Shown in pieces: positions 26,353 to 35,640 of a stretch of DNA of 64,000 nt. Positions within the stretch are counted from its first letter, which is position 1. Each line of letters opens with the position of its first letter. The notes under the pieces were generated by a model, which was not told the DNA's origin, ran no database searches, and worked only from the letters and a program-made list of their open reading frames with translations. The DNA comes from Methylomonas sp. UP202 (GTDB lineage Bacteria; Pseudomonadota; Gammaproteobacteria; Methylococcales; Methylomonadaceae). The DNA is taken from NCBI RefSeq assembly GCF_029910655.1, contig NZ_CP123897.1, positions 3,399,547-3,463,546 of the forward strand, given 5' to 3'. A program made the position numbers and the translations under genes.

Positions 26353-28740
26353 ATGCCGCAAACCCTTAGCCAGCTCAACCTGATCCTGGACACCATCACC
26401 GACGGCGTGCTGGTCGTCGATCCGTCGGGCAAGGTCATCTACGCCAATCAGGCCGCCGAATCATTATTGGAACGGGGCGAGTTGGCCGGCCAGATGCTGG
26501 CGATTCCGGTCGCCGACAGTCATTTACATTTTCAGGACATTAATTTGATCAGGCCCAGCGGCCTGGCTTGGGCGGAAATGCGCTCTACGCCGCTAACCTG
26601 GGAAGGCAAACCCGGCTTCGTCATCGGCTTGCGCGACATTACCGCTCGCAAACAAGCCGAAATTGCGCTGCAAGAGAGCGAGTTGCTGTTCCACACTTTG
26701 GCTAAGGTCGCGCCGGTCGGGATTTTCCGTACCGATCGGATCGGCGCCTTCGACTATGTGAATACTCGCTGGTGCGAAATTTCCGGCCTGTCCTTCAGCC
26801 ATTCCCACGGCGACGCCTGGATCGACGGCCTACACGACGAAGACCGCGCCGAGGTCGCCGCCGCGTGGCGAGCATGCGTCAGCCTGGCCGAACCGTTCTA
26901 CCGACAATTCCGCTTCCAACTCGGCGACGGCGAGTCGCGTTGGGTGGTTTGCCGAGCCGAGCCGGAGCTTACCGATTCCGGCGACTTGTGCGGCTACGTC
27001 GGAACCGTCACCGATATATCCGAAATCAAGGCTAACGAAGACCGGCTAAGCCAAGCCGCCGCCGTGTTCGAAAGTACTCGGGAAGGCGTGATGATAACCA
27101 ACGCCGACAAACAGATTCAGCTGGTCAACAAGGCTTTCAGCGACATCACCGGTTTCTCGCCGGAGCAGGTGATCGGCAAGACCCCGAAAATCATCGCCTC
27201 CGGCCACCACAACGTCGATTTTTATCGCGATATGTGGGCAACGCTGGCCAACACCGATCATTGGCAAGGCGAAATCTGGAATCGCCGTAAGAACGGCGAA
27301 GTGTTTCCCGAGTTGTTGAGCATCAGCGCGGTGCGCGACGGCCAAGGCGATGTCACCAATTACGTAGGCGTGTTCGCGGATATTTCCAAACTGAAAGCAT
27401 CCGAAAAGGAACTGGAATTTCTGGCCCACCACGATCCGCTGACCCAACTGCCTAACAGGATGCTATTCCTATCCCGGTTGCGTCACAGTATCGACCAAAC
27501 CCGCCGCCGGCGCGGCGTGATGGCGGTATTGATGCTGGATCTTGACCGCTTCAAGGACGTCAACGACAGTTTCGGCCACCTAGCGGGCGACGATCTGTTG
27601 CAGTTGGTCGCGCAAAGGCTCACCGCCCGTTTGCGCAACAGCGATACGATATGCCGGCTGGGCGGCGACGAGTTCGTCGTGTTGCTCGAGGAAATCCCCC
27701 AACCGGAAGCGGCCGCCCAGGTAGCCTCGCAAATTATCGCGGCGCTAAGCCAAATCTGGCGCCTGAGCAGCGGTCACGAAGTCAGAATCGGCGTCAGTGT
27801 CGGCATCGCCCTGTTTCCCGAACACGGTCAGACCCCGGACGAACTGATTCAACAGGCCGATACGGCTTTGTATCAAGCCAAAAACGACGGTCGCAACTGT
27901 TTCAAATATTTCTCGGAAGATCTGACTCGCGCGGCCCGCGAACGGATGGACCTGGAAATCCGCCTACGCCTCGCCATCGAGCGCCGCGAGTTGCGCGTGT
28001 ATTTTCAACCGCAAATCGACATCGCCAGCGGCCATTTGGTCGGCGCGGAAGCCCTGCTGCGTTGGGAAACCGATACCGGAGAAATTATCTCGCCGTCGCG
28101 TTTCATACCGATCGCCGAGGAAACCGGATTGATCGTGCCCATCGGCAACTGGGTGTTGCAAGAGGTTTGCCGACAAGGCCGGCGCTGGCTGAACCGGGGG
28201 CTGGCGCCGATAAAGTTGGCGGTGAATTTATCGTCTCAACAATTTCTGCATAGCGACATCGGCGAAGCGATAGGCAACATTCTGCGGGAGACCGGATTTC
28301 CGCCGGAACATCTAGAGTTGGAGCTGACCGAGAGCGTGCTGATGAAACGGGAAAGGGAAGCGATCGAGATCCTACAACAGTTGCACGAACTAGGGCTGGG
28401 CTTGTCCATCGACGATTTCGGCACCGGCTATTCGTCGCTGGCCTATCTGAAACTATTTCCGCTGGACGTCATTAAGATCGACAAGAGTTTTATCGAGGAC
28501 ATTCCGGACCACGCCGACGATATGGAAATTACGGCAACCATCATCGCGATGGCAAAGACGCTAAAAATGCGGGTCATCGCGGAAGGCGTCGAAACTGCGG
28601 AGCAATTGAATTTTTTGCGCAGCCGCGATTGCGATCAGTATCAGGGCTATCTGACCAGCCGACCGCTACCTATCGCCGAATTCGAAAAATTCAGACGCGA
28701 CTATCGCCCCCGTCCGGTCGAGCCCACCTGTATCGATTAG
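26353..28740 (+). CDS. PAS-PAS-PAS-GGDEF-EAL cyclic-di-GMP protein
   Basis: A 795-residue cytosolic protein with three PAS modules (about 5-100, 110-230 with a PAC-like end, 235-350), then a diguanylate cyclase domain with intact RLGGDEFVVLLEE, and a phosphodiesterase domain with GAEALLRWE, the NLSSQQF and DDFGTGYSSLAYL metal-site motifs and the late EGVET. Both catalytic signatures look intact, so it could make or degrade c-di-GMP. The second PAS contains YVNTRWCEISGLS, the third NKAFSDITGFSPEQVIG. As third gene of the operon it is a plausible target of the REC-KaiB protein. Confidence 0.94.
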   Translation: MPQTLSQLNLILDTITDGVLVVDPSGKVIYANQAAESLLERGELAGQMLAIPVADSHLHFQDINLIRPSGLAWAEMRSTPLTWEGKPGFVIGLRDITARKQAEIALQESELLFHTLAKVAPVGIFRTDRIGAFDYVNTRWCEISGLSFSHSHGDAWIDGLHDEDRAEVAAAWRACVSLAEPFYRQFRFQLGDGESRWVVCRAEPELTDSGDLCGYVGTVTDISEIKANEDRLSQAAAVFESTREGVMITNADKQIQLVNKAFSDITGFSPEQVIGKTPKIIASGHHNVDFYRDMWATLANTDHWQGEIWNRRKNGEVFPELLSISAVRDGQGDVTNYVGVFADISKLKASEKELEFLAHHDPLTQLPNRMLFLSRLRHSIDQTRRRRGVMAVLMLDLDRFKDVNDSFGHLAGDDLLQLVAQRLTARLRNSDTICRLGGDEFVVLLEEIPQPEAAAQVASQIIAALSQIWRLSSGHEVRIGVSVGIALFPEHGQTPDELIQQADTALYQAKNDGRNCFKYFSEDLTRAARERMDLEIRLRLAIERRELRVYFQPQIDIASGHLVGAEALLRWETDTGEIISPSRFIPIAEETGLIVPIGNWVLQEVCRQGRRWLNRGLAPIKLAVNLSSQQFLHSDIGEAIGNILRETGFPPEHLELELTESVLMKREREAIEILQQLHELGLGLSIDDFGTGYSSLAYLKLFPLDVIKIDKSFIEDIPDHADDMEITATIIAMAKTLKMRVIAEGVETAEQLNFLRSRDCDQYQGYLTSRPLPIAEFEKFRRDYRPRPVEPTCID

Positions 28741-28781
28741 AACCGCTATTCCCCGGTCCGACTTGCTTATATCTAACCGCA

Positions 28782-28811
28782 AAACCGCCGCGAGATCATC
28801 GGCGGCGGTTT
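28782..28811. terminator. Hairpin between convergent genes
   Basis: Ten-base perfect stem AAACCGCCGC (28782-28791) with GCGGCGGTTT (28802-28811). It lies between the stop of the GGDEF-EAL gene and the stop of the convergent exported-protein gene. The A and T ends are short, so termination strength is uncertain. Confidence 0.65.
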
Positions 28812-28831
28812 GCGGGACACTTCAATACCGC

Positions 28832-29593
28832 TTAAACGCGCCGACGCAGATACGTCGCAAGACCGGCGATGGCGCTGCCGAACATCCAAACCGCGCCGGG
28901 TACGGGTACCGGCGAAGTACCGCATTCCTCGTCGACGCTACTCACGCACACGTTCAACGAACCGGTATTGTCACCGAAAATATCGTCGTTCAGCCCAAAT
29001 TGCACATAGGTCGCGCCAACCGGCAATTCGAAGCTGATGCCGTATACAAAGCCCTGACCGCTATCCAATTTAATCACGCTGCCCACGCTCAACAATTGCA
29101 CGATATTGCCGCCGTCGTCGGTCAATGCACCGACCAGGGATTGCAAGAACAGACCGTAGGGCGCCGGATCGTCCGGATCCTGATTTTTCCCCCATTCGCT
29201 TTCGTAATAATAGCTAGGTAACACCTGGCCGCTGGAGCCCAACTCGTCGTCCTTGAATACGCTGCCTACATGGCCGTTATTATTAACGTTCGGCACATCG
29301 CCGAACGCGTTGGTTAGACCGTCAAGGTAGGTAATGTAAATTGAATCGCCCGCGCCGATGCCAATATCGGCCAGCTTCAACCGGGCCGGAGGCGTGTAAT
29401 CCGGAATCGCATCGCTACCGTCCGCGCCCAGACCGTAAGCGTAATCGCCGTTCAAGCCGCCAAGTTCCCAATTCCAAGGACCGGCGGTGCCGGCAACGTT
29501 AACGATTTGATGTGCCGCATCCGCGGTCAGCGACATCAAGCCTAGCGTCGCCCCCAATATTGCTTTGTGTATTCCGCCAAACTTAAATTGCAT
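28832..29593 (-). CDS. Exported protein with VPxP-type C-terminal sorting tail
   Basis: A 253-residue secreted protein. A signal peptide covers about 1-26 (GGIHKAILGATLGLMSLTADAA). The body is Gly/Asp/Asn-rich and of unknown fold (for example DYAYGLGADGSDAIPDY). The C-terminus PVPVPGAVWMFGSAIAGLAT followed by YLRRRV has the PEP-CTERM-like tripartite form: a VPxP motif, a hydrophobic helix and Arg residues, which implies processing by an exosortase-type system and surface display. Start at 29593 is fixed by GGAG seven bases upstream and by the signal peptide. A similar tail is present in the protein at 61.2-62.6 kb. Confidence 0.75.
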   Translation of the reverse strand: MQFKFGGIHKAILGATLGLMSLTADAAHQIVNVAGTAGPWNWELGGLNGDYAYGLGADGSDAIPDYTPPARLKLADIGIGAGDSIYITYLDGLTNAFGDVPNVNNNGHVGSVFKDDELGSSGQVLPSYYYESEWGKNQDPDDPAPYGLFLQSLVGALTDDGGNIVQLLSVGSVIKLDSGQGFVYGISFELPVGATYVQFGLNDDIFGDNTGSLNVCVSSVDEECGTSPVPVPGAVWMFGSAIAGLATYLRRRV

Positions 29594-29675
29594 AAAAATC
29601 TCCGAATATCCCATCAATGAAACCGTCCGCCACTGCGACCAAGTTTTGTTAAGCAGAAAATACGCCAACTATTTT

Positions 29676-29691
29676 TTGAAAATAATTTCAA
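29676..29691. promoter_or_regulatory. AT-rich palindrome upstream of fecI-like gene
   Basis: Inverted repeat TTGAAA-ATAA-TTTCAA in the divergent region between the exported-protein gene and the sigma factor gene. An AT-rich inverted repeat before a FecI-type sigma gene is a candidate Fur-type operator, though the match to a consensus Fur box is only partial. Confidence 0.3.
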
Positions 29692-29818
29692 TACTTTAAT
29701 ATCCAAACCACATCGCCTTACCTGACACTGTAAAAACCGCCGACACTTTACGGCAACACTTGTGGTATCGTCGGCGCCCACTATCAACCAACGACCTTTC
29801 CCGCCACCGTACAGCCGC

Positions 29819-30334
29819 ATGAGCCAATCCGCCAGTCTTCCGCTATTGTGGACCGAGGCCTTCGCGCTTGAACTTCAGACCTTTTTCACCAATCGCTTGA
29901 AATGTCCGGAGGCGGCGGCCGATCTGACGCACGAAACCTATTTGCGCCTGCACCAGAGCATGACTCGGGCACCGGCGGACAATGCCAGGGCGCTGGCATT
30001 TAGAATAGCCGTGAATCTGGCAATCGACTACCAGCGCCGGTTGAATGTTCGAAATCAGCATCTCGCCGACTCCGACAGCGATACCTATGCCGATACCGTA
30101 GCCGACCCGGCTGGTAACGAGCCTTCGAAGATCTTGATTTCGAGAGAACGTTACGCCGCGCTACAAGCCGCGCTGGCGGAGCTACCCGCCGATTGCCGCA
30201 CCGCCTTTCTGTTAAACCGGGTCGAGGACTTAAGTTACCTGGAAATTGCTCAGCGGATGGGCATTTCGCGCAGCAAGGTCGGCCGCCTGCTGGAACAAGC
30301 CCTAGCCCACTGCACGCGGAAACTGGAACCATGA
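29819..30334 (+). CDS. FecI-type ECF RNA polymerase sigma factor
   Basis: A 171-residue extracytoplasmic-function sigma factor. Region 2 is visible in DLTHETYLRLHQSM and FRIAVNLAIDYQRR, region 4 in AALAELPADCRTAFLLNRVE and the helix-turn-helix SYLEIAQRMGISRSKVGRLL. The start at 29819 gives MSQSASLPLLW; the frame is open 19 codons further, from a GTG at 29762. The stop overlaps the start of the fecR gene (ATGA), and a TonB-dependent receptor follows, the standard cell-surface signalling triad that induces uptake of an iron chelate or other metal complex. Confidence 0.9.
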   Translation: MSQSASLPLLWTEAFALELQTFFTNRLKCPEAAADLTHETYLRLHQSMTRAPADNARALAFRIAVNLAIDYQRRLNVRNQHLADSDSDTYADTVADPAGNEPSKILISRERYAALQAALAELPADCRTAFLLNRVEDLSYLEIAQRMGISRSKVGRLLEQALAHCTRKLEP

Positions 30335-31374
30335 CCACCGTACCGCAAGCCGCGCCTGGCCCCGATTCCGACGGTTTAACCGCCGCCAAGCAACAAGCCG
30401 TCCATTGGCTGATCCGCTTGAATGCCGGCGATTTGAGCGAGCAGGAAACACAGGCTTTCGCCGATTGGTTATCTCAGGATTACCGACACTCGGAAGCGCT
30501 CGCCGCCGTCGAACAAGTCTTTCAAGATATGACGACGGTAGCCACGCTGGAAACTCGCGCCGCACCGGCACTATCGATCCCCCGTGACGCCCCCGGCGCC
30601 GAGCTCGTCGCGTTTGGCCGGCACCGGCTCGGCGGCTGGTCAAACACCATATTTGCGGAAAAACGTTTGGCGATCGCGGCGGCCCTACTGCTGGCGGTAT
30701 CGGCTGTCTCACCGCTAGGCAGCCGTTGGCTGGACAGCTGTCGTAGCGACTATCGCACCGCGACCGGCGAACAGCGCGAGATCGAACTGGTCGACGGCAG
30801 TCGACTGCTGATGAACACAGACACCGCTGTTTCGGTCGACGCCGACGCCACGGTCAGACGACTCAAACTGTATCGCGGTCAAGCCCGTTTCTGGGTTGCC
30901 GCCGATCGAAACCGGCCCTTCGAAGTGCAAGCCGGCGATCTTACCGTCCGCGCCTTAGGCACTATCTTCGAGGTCTACGTCAGCCAAAGCGGCGAGACGC
31001 GCATCCTCGTACAGGAACACGCGGTGGCGGTGAGCGCTGGTGCCAGCGACCGCCGCGAAGTGGGCGAAGGCCAACAACTCGACTATCGGCCCGGCCAAGC
31101 GCTGGCCGCCGCGGAACCGGCCGATCTCGATCAAGCCACGGCCTGGCAGCAGGGGCAACTAACCATCAACGACCGGCCTTTAGCCGAGCTGATTGCGGAT
31201 TTGGAACGCTACCGCTCCGGGCGCATTCTGCTCGCCGGTGCCGACTTAGCAAAATTGCGCGTAACCGGCGTATTTCCGTTAAGCGAGCCGGATCGGATTT
31301 TATCCGCCGTTCGCACCATTCTTCATTTACGGCAAACCGACTTGGGACCTTGGCTGACGATCCTGCACCGCTGA
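30331..31374 (+). CDS. FecR-family anti-sigma factor / sigma regulator
   Basis: A 347-residue inner-membrane regulator. The N-terminal cytosolic part contains AVHWLIRLNAGDLSEQE and FADWLSQDYRHSEAL, typical of the sigma-binding domain. One hydrophobic segment lies at about 111-131 (RLAIAAALLLAVSAV). The periplasmic FecR domain has TATGEQREIELVDGSRLLMN and GQARFWVAADRNRPFEV, with VRALGTIFEV. The C-terminal part has the STN-like region RPLAELIADLERYR that contacts the receptor. It starts within the sigma factor stop codon, so the two are coupled. Confidence 0.92.
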   Translation: MTTVPQAAPGPDSDGLTAAKQQAVHWLIRLNAGDLSEQETQAFADWLSQDYRHSEALAAVEQVFQDMTTVATLETRAAPALSIPRDAPGAELVAFGRHRLGGWSNTIFAEKRLAIAAALLLAVSAVSPLGSRWLDSCRSDYRTATGEQREIELVDGSRLLMNTDTAVSVDADATVRRLKLYRGQARFWVAADRNRPFEVQAGDLTVRALGTIFEVYVSQSGETRILVQEHAVAVSAGASDRREVGEGQQLDYRPGQALAAAEPADLDQATAWQQGQLTINDRPLAELIADLERYRSGRILLAGADLAKLRVTGVFPLSEPDRILSAVRTILHLRQTDLGPWLTILHR

Positions 31375-31549
31375 CGGTTCCGCCGAAGTTTCAATGGTAG
31401 CGCGCAACCAGCCGCCATCGCCAAGCGTCGCTGAATACCGGCGTAACCGCTGATCGATGCGTTCACATCCGCTCGCTCCAACTTTTTTGAGACGATTTTT
31501 TTAGTCGTGCGTTTTGTATAGGGAGATTCATACCACTACTGGAGAGAAC

Positions 31550-33985
31550 GTGACAGCAAATCACTCGAAACGCCGCGGAAACCACAACGTCATGCTGAAT
31601 TGCGCCACGGCGTTGTTGGCCGCTTTTGTCGGAGGCTCGTATAGCATCGACTCCGCACGCGCCGAAGCACTACCGCGCGCTTACCACATTCCCGCTCAAT
31701 CGTTAAACAACGCGCTGATGAAATTCGCCAGCGAATCCAGACTGACAATCCTGTTTACCGCCGACCAAGTCCGCGGCCTGAACAGCGAAGCGATCGAAGG
31801 CCAAATGACGCCGCAACAGGCTTTGGAACGTCTATTGCGCGGCAGTGGCTACCGCTTCCGCTTCATCGACCAAAACACGGTGACGTTGGATAAAACCGCC
31901 GAGACACCCACCACGCCTGCCCCCGACACGTTGCCGCCGGTTTCTATAGTCGGGAAAGCGGTCTACGACGCGACGGCCCCATTCAACCCAGACTACAAGT
32001 TACCGAATGCGTCGACGGCCACCAAAACCGATACGCCAATCATGGAAACGCCGTTTTCGGTGCAAGTAGTATCCAAACAAGTGCTGCAGGATCGCCAAGC
32101 CGTGCGTCTGGAGAAAGCCCTGGAATACGTCAGCGGGGTGGTTCAAGGCGGATTCAACCAGCAGACTTCGGACGGTTTCATGGTTCGCGGCTTTCAAACC
32201 ACCAATTATTATCGGGATGGCACGTTGATGCCGATCAGCTTTGCTCTGGCCTCCACCAAACGCGAAACCGCCAATCTAGAAAGCGTCGAGGTTCTTAAAG
32301 GCCCCGGCTCGCTACTTTATGGTAGAGCGGAGCCGGGCGGCGTGATTAATATCGTCACCAAACAACCGCTATCCACCCCTTATTATTCGGTACAACAACA
32401 ATTTGGCTCGTATGCGTTTTATCGGACAACGGTCGATGCCACCGGCCCGCTATCCAGCGACGATAGCTTGCTTTATCGAGCAAATTTATCGTACGAGAAC
32501 TCCGGATCGAATCGGGACTTTGTCAATACCGATAAAGTCTTTTTCGCACCGGTCTTAAAATGGAATATCGGTCCGAGAACCCAAGCATCGTTCGAACTCG
32601 AATACCAACACTTCAACACCATTCAAGATATTGGCATTCCGCCTATAGGCAATCGGCCCGCGCAAGTCGCCAGGAATCGGAATCTAGCCGAACCCTTCAA
32701 CAGCCAATGGAACGGCGACAGTCTATTGGTGGGCGTCAATTGGTCGCACGAATTTAACGACCGCTGGAAAATCGTCAATAAATTCCTGACCCAGCGCGTC
32801 GACATCGACAACGCCTACACTAGCTTCGCGACCTTCGAGCCGGTATTGTCGGACGGCAACTTCAATCTCAAAACCATTAGTTTTCCGAAGCAACGCAACG
32901 AAAACTATTTCACCACCGTGAATCTGCTCGGCAAAATCGAACATGCCCAGCTAACGCACGACGTATTGTTCGGTTTCGACTATATGAACGTCCGTTACAT
33001 GGCCAACATCAATAATTCCTCGGCATTGTGGCCCAACAATCTGTTTAACCCGGTGTATCAAACGTCGACGCCGGGATTCGATCCGGCGGCGCAGTTTACC
33101 TATTCGCAAACTCAATCCTGGTATGGCCTATATTTTCAGGACCAGATTACGTTGCCGCACGGCTGGCACTTGATGGGCGGCTTGCGTTACGACAACGCCA
33201 ACTTGCGCGACAACGTCTCGGGTTTGGATTCGCCGGGCGAAGACCGCGTCAATCCTCGCGGTGGGGTTTTATGGCAACCCATGCCCTGGCTGTCTTTGTA
33301 CGGCAGCTACACCGAGAATTTCGGGGTATCCAATAGCTCGTTCAATGCCGACGGCCATAATTTGCCGCCGCAAACCGCACAACAGTGGGAGACCGGCGTA
33401 AAAACCGAATTGCTCGACGGCAAATTGCGCTCCACCCTGTCCTACTTCGACCTGAAACAGCAAAACTTGCCGACGTCCATTCCCGGAAGCTTTTACTACC
33501 GCGCGTTAGGAGGCGCGGAAACCCGCGGCATCGAATTCGACAGTACCGGTGAAATCCTGCCCGGTTGGAACCTGATCGCGTCTTATACCTATATGCCGTT
33601 CGCGAAAATCACCAAGGACGTTGACAGCGACGGCAATATCGGCAATCAGGGCCACCGTTTGTTCGCGGCCCCGGAACACTTTGGCAGCGTTTGGAACACC
33701 TACGAGTTTCAACAGGGCCAATTGCAAGGTTTCAAATTAGGCGCCGGTTTGGTGGCCGTAGGCCAAAGACAGGGTAATCCCGAGAACCTCTACCAGGTGC
33801 CCGGTTACGTTACCTTGAATCTGATGACGAGCTACCAAACCCATATCGCCAGAACCAAAGTCACCGCGCAGCTAAACGCCGATAACATACTGGATAAGAC
33901 CTATTTCGTCGGCACCAACAGCGCCAATCAAATCCAATTCGGTGCGCCACTCAGCCTAATGGGCTCGGTCCGCGTCGACTTTTAA
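31550..33985 (+). CDS. TonB-dependent siderophore-type receptor with STN domain
   Basis: An outer-membrane transducer of 811 residues. After a signal sequence (to about residue 40), an STN signalling domain (YHIPAQSLNNALMKFASESR to about residue 110) contacts the FecR protein. The plug has ETPFSVQVVSKQVLQDRQA, GFQTTNYYRDG and VEVLKGPGSLLYGRAEPGG; the beta-barrel ends in the typical GSVRVDF with a C-terminal Phe. GTG at 31550 is preferred because GGAGAG lies five bases before it, whereas the ATG at 31514 has no ribosome site. The ligand is unknown: a ferric siderophore is the default, but in methanotrophs copper-methanobactin receptors use the same architecture. Confidence 0.92.
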   Translation: MTANHSKRRGNHNVMLNCATALLAAFVGGSYSIDSARAEALPRAYHIPAQSLNNALMKFASESRLTILFTADQVRGLNSEAIEGQMTPQQALERLLRGSGYRFRFIDQNTVTLDKTAETPTTPAPDTLPPVSIVGKAVYDATAPFNPDYKLPNASTATKTDTPIMETPFSVQVVSKQVLQDRQAVRLEKALEYVSGVVQGGFNQQTSDGFMVRGFQTTNYYRDGTLMPISFALASTKRETANLESVEVLKGPGSLLYGRAEPGGVINIVTKQPLSTPYYSVQQQFGSYAFYRTTVDATGPLSSDDSLLYRANLSYENSGSNRDFVNTDKVFFAPVLKWNIGPRTQASFELEYQHFNTIQDIGIPPIGNRPAQVARNRNLAEPFNSQWNGDSLLVGVNWSHEFNDRWKIVNKFLTQRVDIDNAYTSFATFEPVLSDGNFNLKTISFPKQRNENYFTTVNLLGKIEHAQLTHDVLFGFDYMNVRYMANINNSSALWPNNLFNPVYQTSTPGFDPAAQFTYSQTQSWYGLYFQDQITLPHGWHLMGGLRYDNANLRDNVSGLDSPGEDRVNPRGGVLWQPMPWLSLYGSYTENFGVSNSSFNADGHNLPPQTAQQWETGVKTELLDGKLRSTLSYFDLKQQNLPTSIPGSFYYRALGGAETRGIEFDSTGEILPGWNLIASYTYMPFAKITKDVDSDGNIGNQGHRLFAAPEHFGSVWNTYEFQQGQLQGFKLGAGLVAVGQRQGNPENLYQVPGYVTLNLMTSYQTHIARTKVTAQLNADNILDKTYFVGTNSANQIQFGAPLSLMGSVRVDF

Positions 33986-34659
33986 AAATTCTGACGTCGT
34001 TCGGACTCGCGTTGGCGTTTAATCGGGGAGCCGAGTTGCTCCCTAAACGGCAACCGGAAACTTCAACAACCGCTGCCGCCTAGTCGTCCGGCGGCGTTCG
34101 GCGTTTTTCCGAGACTTGGACGGATATTTTAGACATGCGGCGCCGGACGCTGCTTACAACCACGGGGTCGATGCGGATCGATTTTACAGTCGGCGACAAC
34201 ATCCGGACTTTGAGCTATCGGACGGTGGCGCGGTAAATCATCAATGCGCAAAACGCCCCCCGCCGGAATTAAGCTCGAGCGAAATGATTTTCTGCTCGAA
34301 GCACTATCGCAACCCTAAAACACCCCCGAATATAGGCCCGCATCCGCTTTTGGCGAGGATTTTCGTAGGGGCTCCCAGCCTCTTCCGAAAACGAGCGGCA
34401 TACCCGAAAAGCGGGGCAGGCTCTCCCTGACGCTCCCCTGCGGGCTGCTCACTCGATACATCCATGTATCTCGCCTCCGGGTGCTACGCATGCAAATCGG
34501 CCATCCTGCCGATTTGTCTCGCCAAAAGCTGCGATGCTCGGGGTGAAATAACGGGCCCCCTCCTCGCGAGATGAAAGGTTATTAGATGATTTTGAAAGCT
34601 AGGATTGTAATTGTGTTGTAGGATGCTGCCGACGAAAGGAGACTCATTGTTCGCGACCG
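33986..34659. other. Accessory intergenic region with palindromes
   Basis: About 670 bases with no convincing gene; a 104-codon plus-strand ORF at 34116-34430 lacks any recognisable feature. Structures seen: a hairpin GGGAGC/GCTCCC at 34026-34043 after the receptor gene; a palindrome GATACAT-CC-ATGTATC at 34455-34470; a nine-base stem CAAATCGGC/GCCGATTTG at 34493-34516; and the left half of a 72-base palindromic element starting at 34618. Such clustered palindromes suggest remnants of small mobile or extragenic repeats. Confidence 0.5.
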
Positions 34660-34689
34660 ATGCGCTTCACTCCGTTCAGCACATCCTAC
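34618..34689. repeat. Imperfect palindromic (MITE-like) element
   Basis: Outer ends GTAGGATG (34618-34625) and CATCCTAC (34682-34689) are perfect inverted repeats, extended inward imperfectly (CTG against CAG, GAAAGGAG against CTTCACTCC). The 72-base unit has the shape of a small non-coding palindromic repeat. The ATG of the downstream ankyrin ORF lies inside it at 34660. Confidence 0.55.
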
Positions 34690-35514
34690 GGTCCTATTTG
34701 GCGGGTAACGCGTGATTTCCAACTGGCTGTGGAATGTGAAATTGCGCAATTTAAAGATGAAAACGGAAAAGAACATCATCGTGTTCTGAAAGATGACGAA
34801 CGCATTCTTCGGGAAGCCAAAGAAATGCGAACCCCTGATAGTAATCCGTGGTATTTGATTAGTCGATTGCCCGGACTCACTGCTTTTGAAGCGGTGCTTG
34901 CCGCTGGTTGGGATATAAATTCATCTGGGAATAGCCGAACAACTCCGTTATGGGTGGCTATTTATGAAAACCGATTAGATTTGGTCAAAGCGCTCTTGTT
35001 AGCGGGTGCTTTGCCAAATGTCTATCCGGAAGAGCCGGAAAAGGGGTTTGAATACCGATCGGTGACTCCTATTGAATATGCAATCACTTCTTCTGAAGAT
35101 TCCTACGACTTGGCGAAGGTCCTCATCGAAACCGTGGGTAGTAAAAACGTAAAGGCTCAAAATGGTGACAGTGCATTATCTGAAGCAATTCTTTATGAAA
35201 GACCTGACATTATCGAGCTTTTATTTAATAACGGCGCAGAAGTCGACGACCGGTCTGTACATCATTGGTTGGAAACTGCCGAAAATGATTCGGCGGAGAA
35301 GGTGCTGCAGCTTTTGCTGGCGCATGGATTGGACTTAAACAAGAGTTACAGTTTTAAATTCCCTGTTTCCGGTATCAAACGGATTAATGAAAATACGTTG
35401 TCTGTAGGCCCTAACATTACATTTGCCGAAAAGCAATTGACCCCGCTTGAGTTTGCGAGATATATGGGTAATAAGCCAGCCGAGAAATTACTTATTCAGT
35501 CTGGAGCCAGATAA
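34660..35514 (+). CDS. Ankyrin-repeat protein, possibly 5'-truncated
   Basis: An ORF of 284 codons with ankyrin-type repeats: TTPLWVAIYENRLDLVKALL then LAGALPN; a second unit around VTPIEYAITSSEDSYDLAKVL; ALSEAILYERPDIIELLFNN with GAEVDD; and a C-terminal LTPLEFARYMGNKPAEKLLI. It has no signal peptide. The sequence is clearly more AT-rich than its surroundings, suggesting acquisition. The first start codon and about ten codons fall inside a palindromic element, so the original N-terminus has probably been replaced or lost; the next in-frame Met is residue 56. Function unknown; ankyrin repeats bind proteins. Confidence 0.65.
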   Translation: MRFTPFSTSYGPIWRVTRDFQLAVECEIAQFKDENGKEHHRVLKDDERILREAKEMRTPDSNPWYLISRLPGLTAFEAVLAAGWDINSSGNSRTTPLWVAIYENRLDLVKALLLAGALPNVYPEEPEKGFEYRSVTPIEYAITSSEDSYDLAKVLIETVGSKNVKAQNGDSALSEAILYERPDIIELLFNNGAEVDDRSVHHWLETAENDSAEKVLQLLLAHGLDLNKSYSFKFPVSGIKRINENTLSVGPNITFAEKQLTPLEFARYMGNKPAEKLLIQSGAR

Positions 35515-35589
35515 TAAGTCATCCCTGGATGATCGGGGATACATCTTGTGTTCACCTGATTTACCTTTGAATTTCAGAACAGTTTTCTC

Positions 35590-35636
35590 CTCATTCCCAC
35601 GCGCCGCGTGGGAACGCAGACTAACCGCGCCGCGGT
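35590..35636 (+). repeat. REP array, left inverted repeat of the RAYT unit
   Basis: Two adjacent palindromes: TTCCCACGCGCCGCGTGGGAA and ACCGCGCCGCGGT, joined by CGCAGACTA. The whole 47-base block is repeated in inverse orientation at 36213-36260 with only a few differences. It lies just beyond the 3' end of the transposase gene. Confidence 0.85.
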
Positions 35637-35640
35637 CAGG

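Noticed and set aside
34116..34430. 104-codon ORF after the TonB receptor gene
   Set aside because: Composition is mixed, no motif, no ribosome site; surrounding DNA is rich in palindromes.
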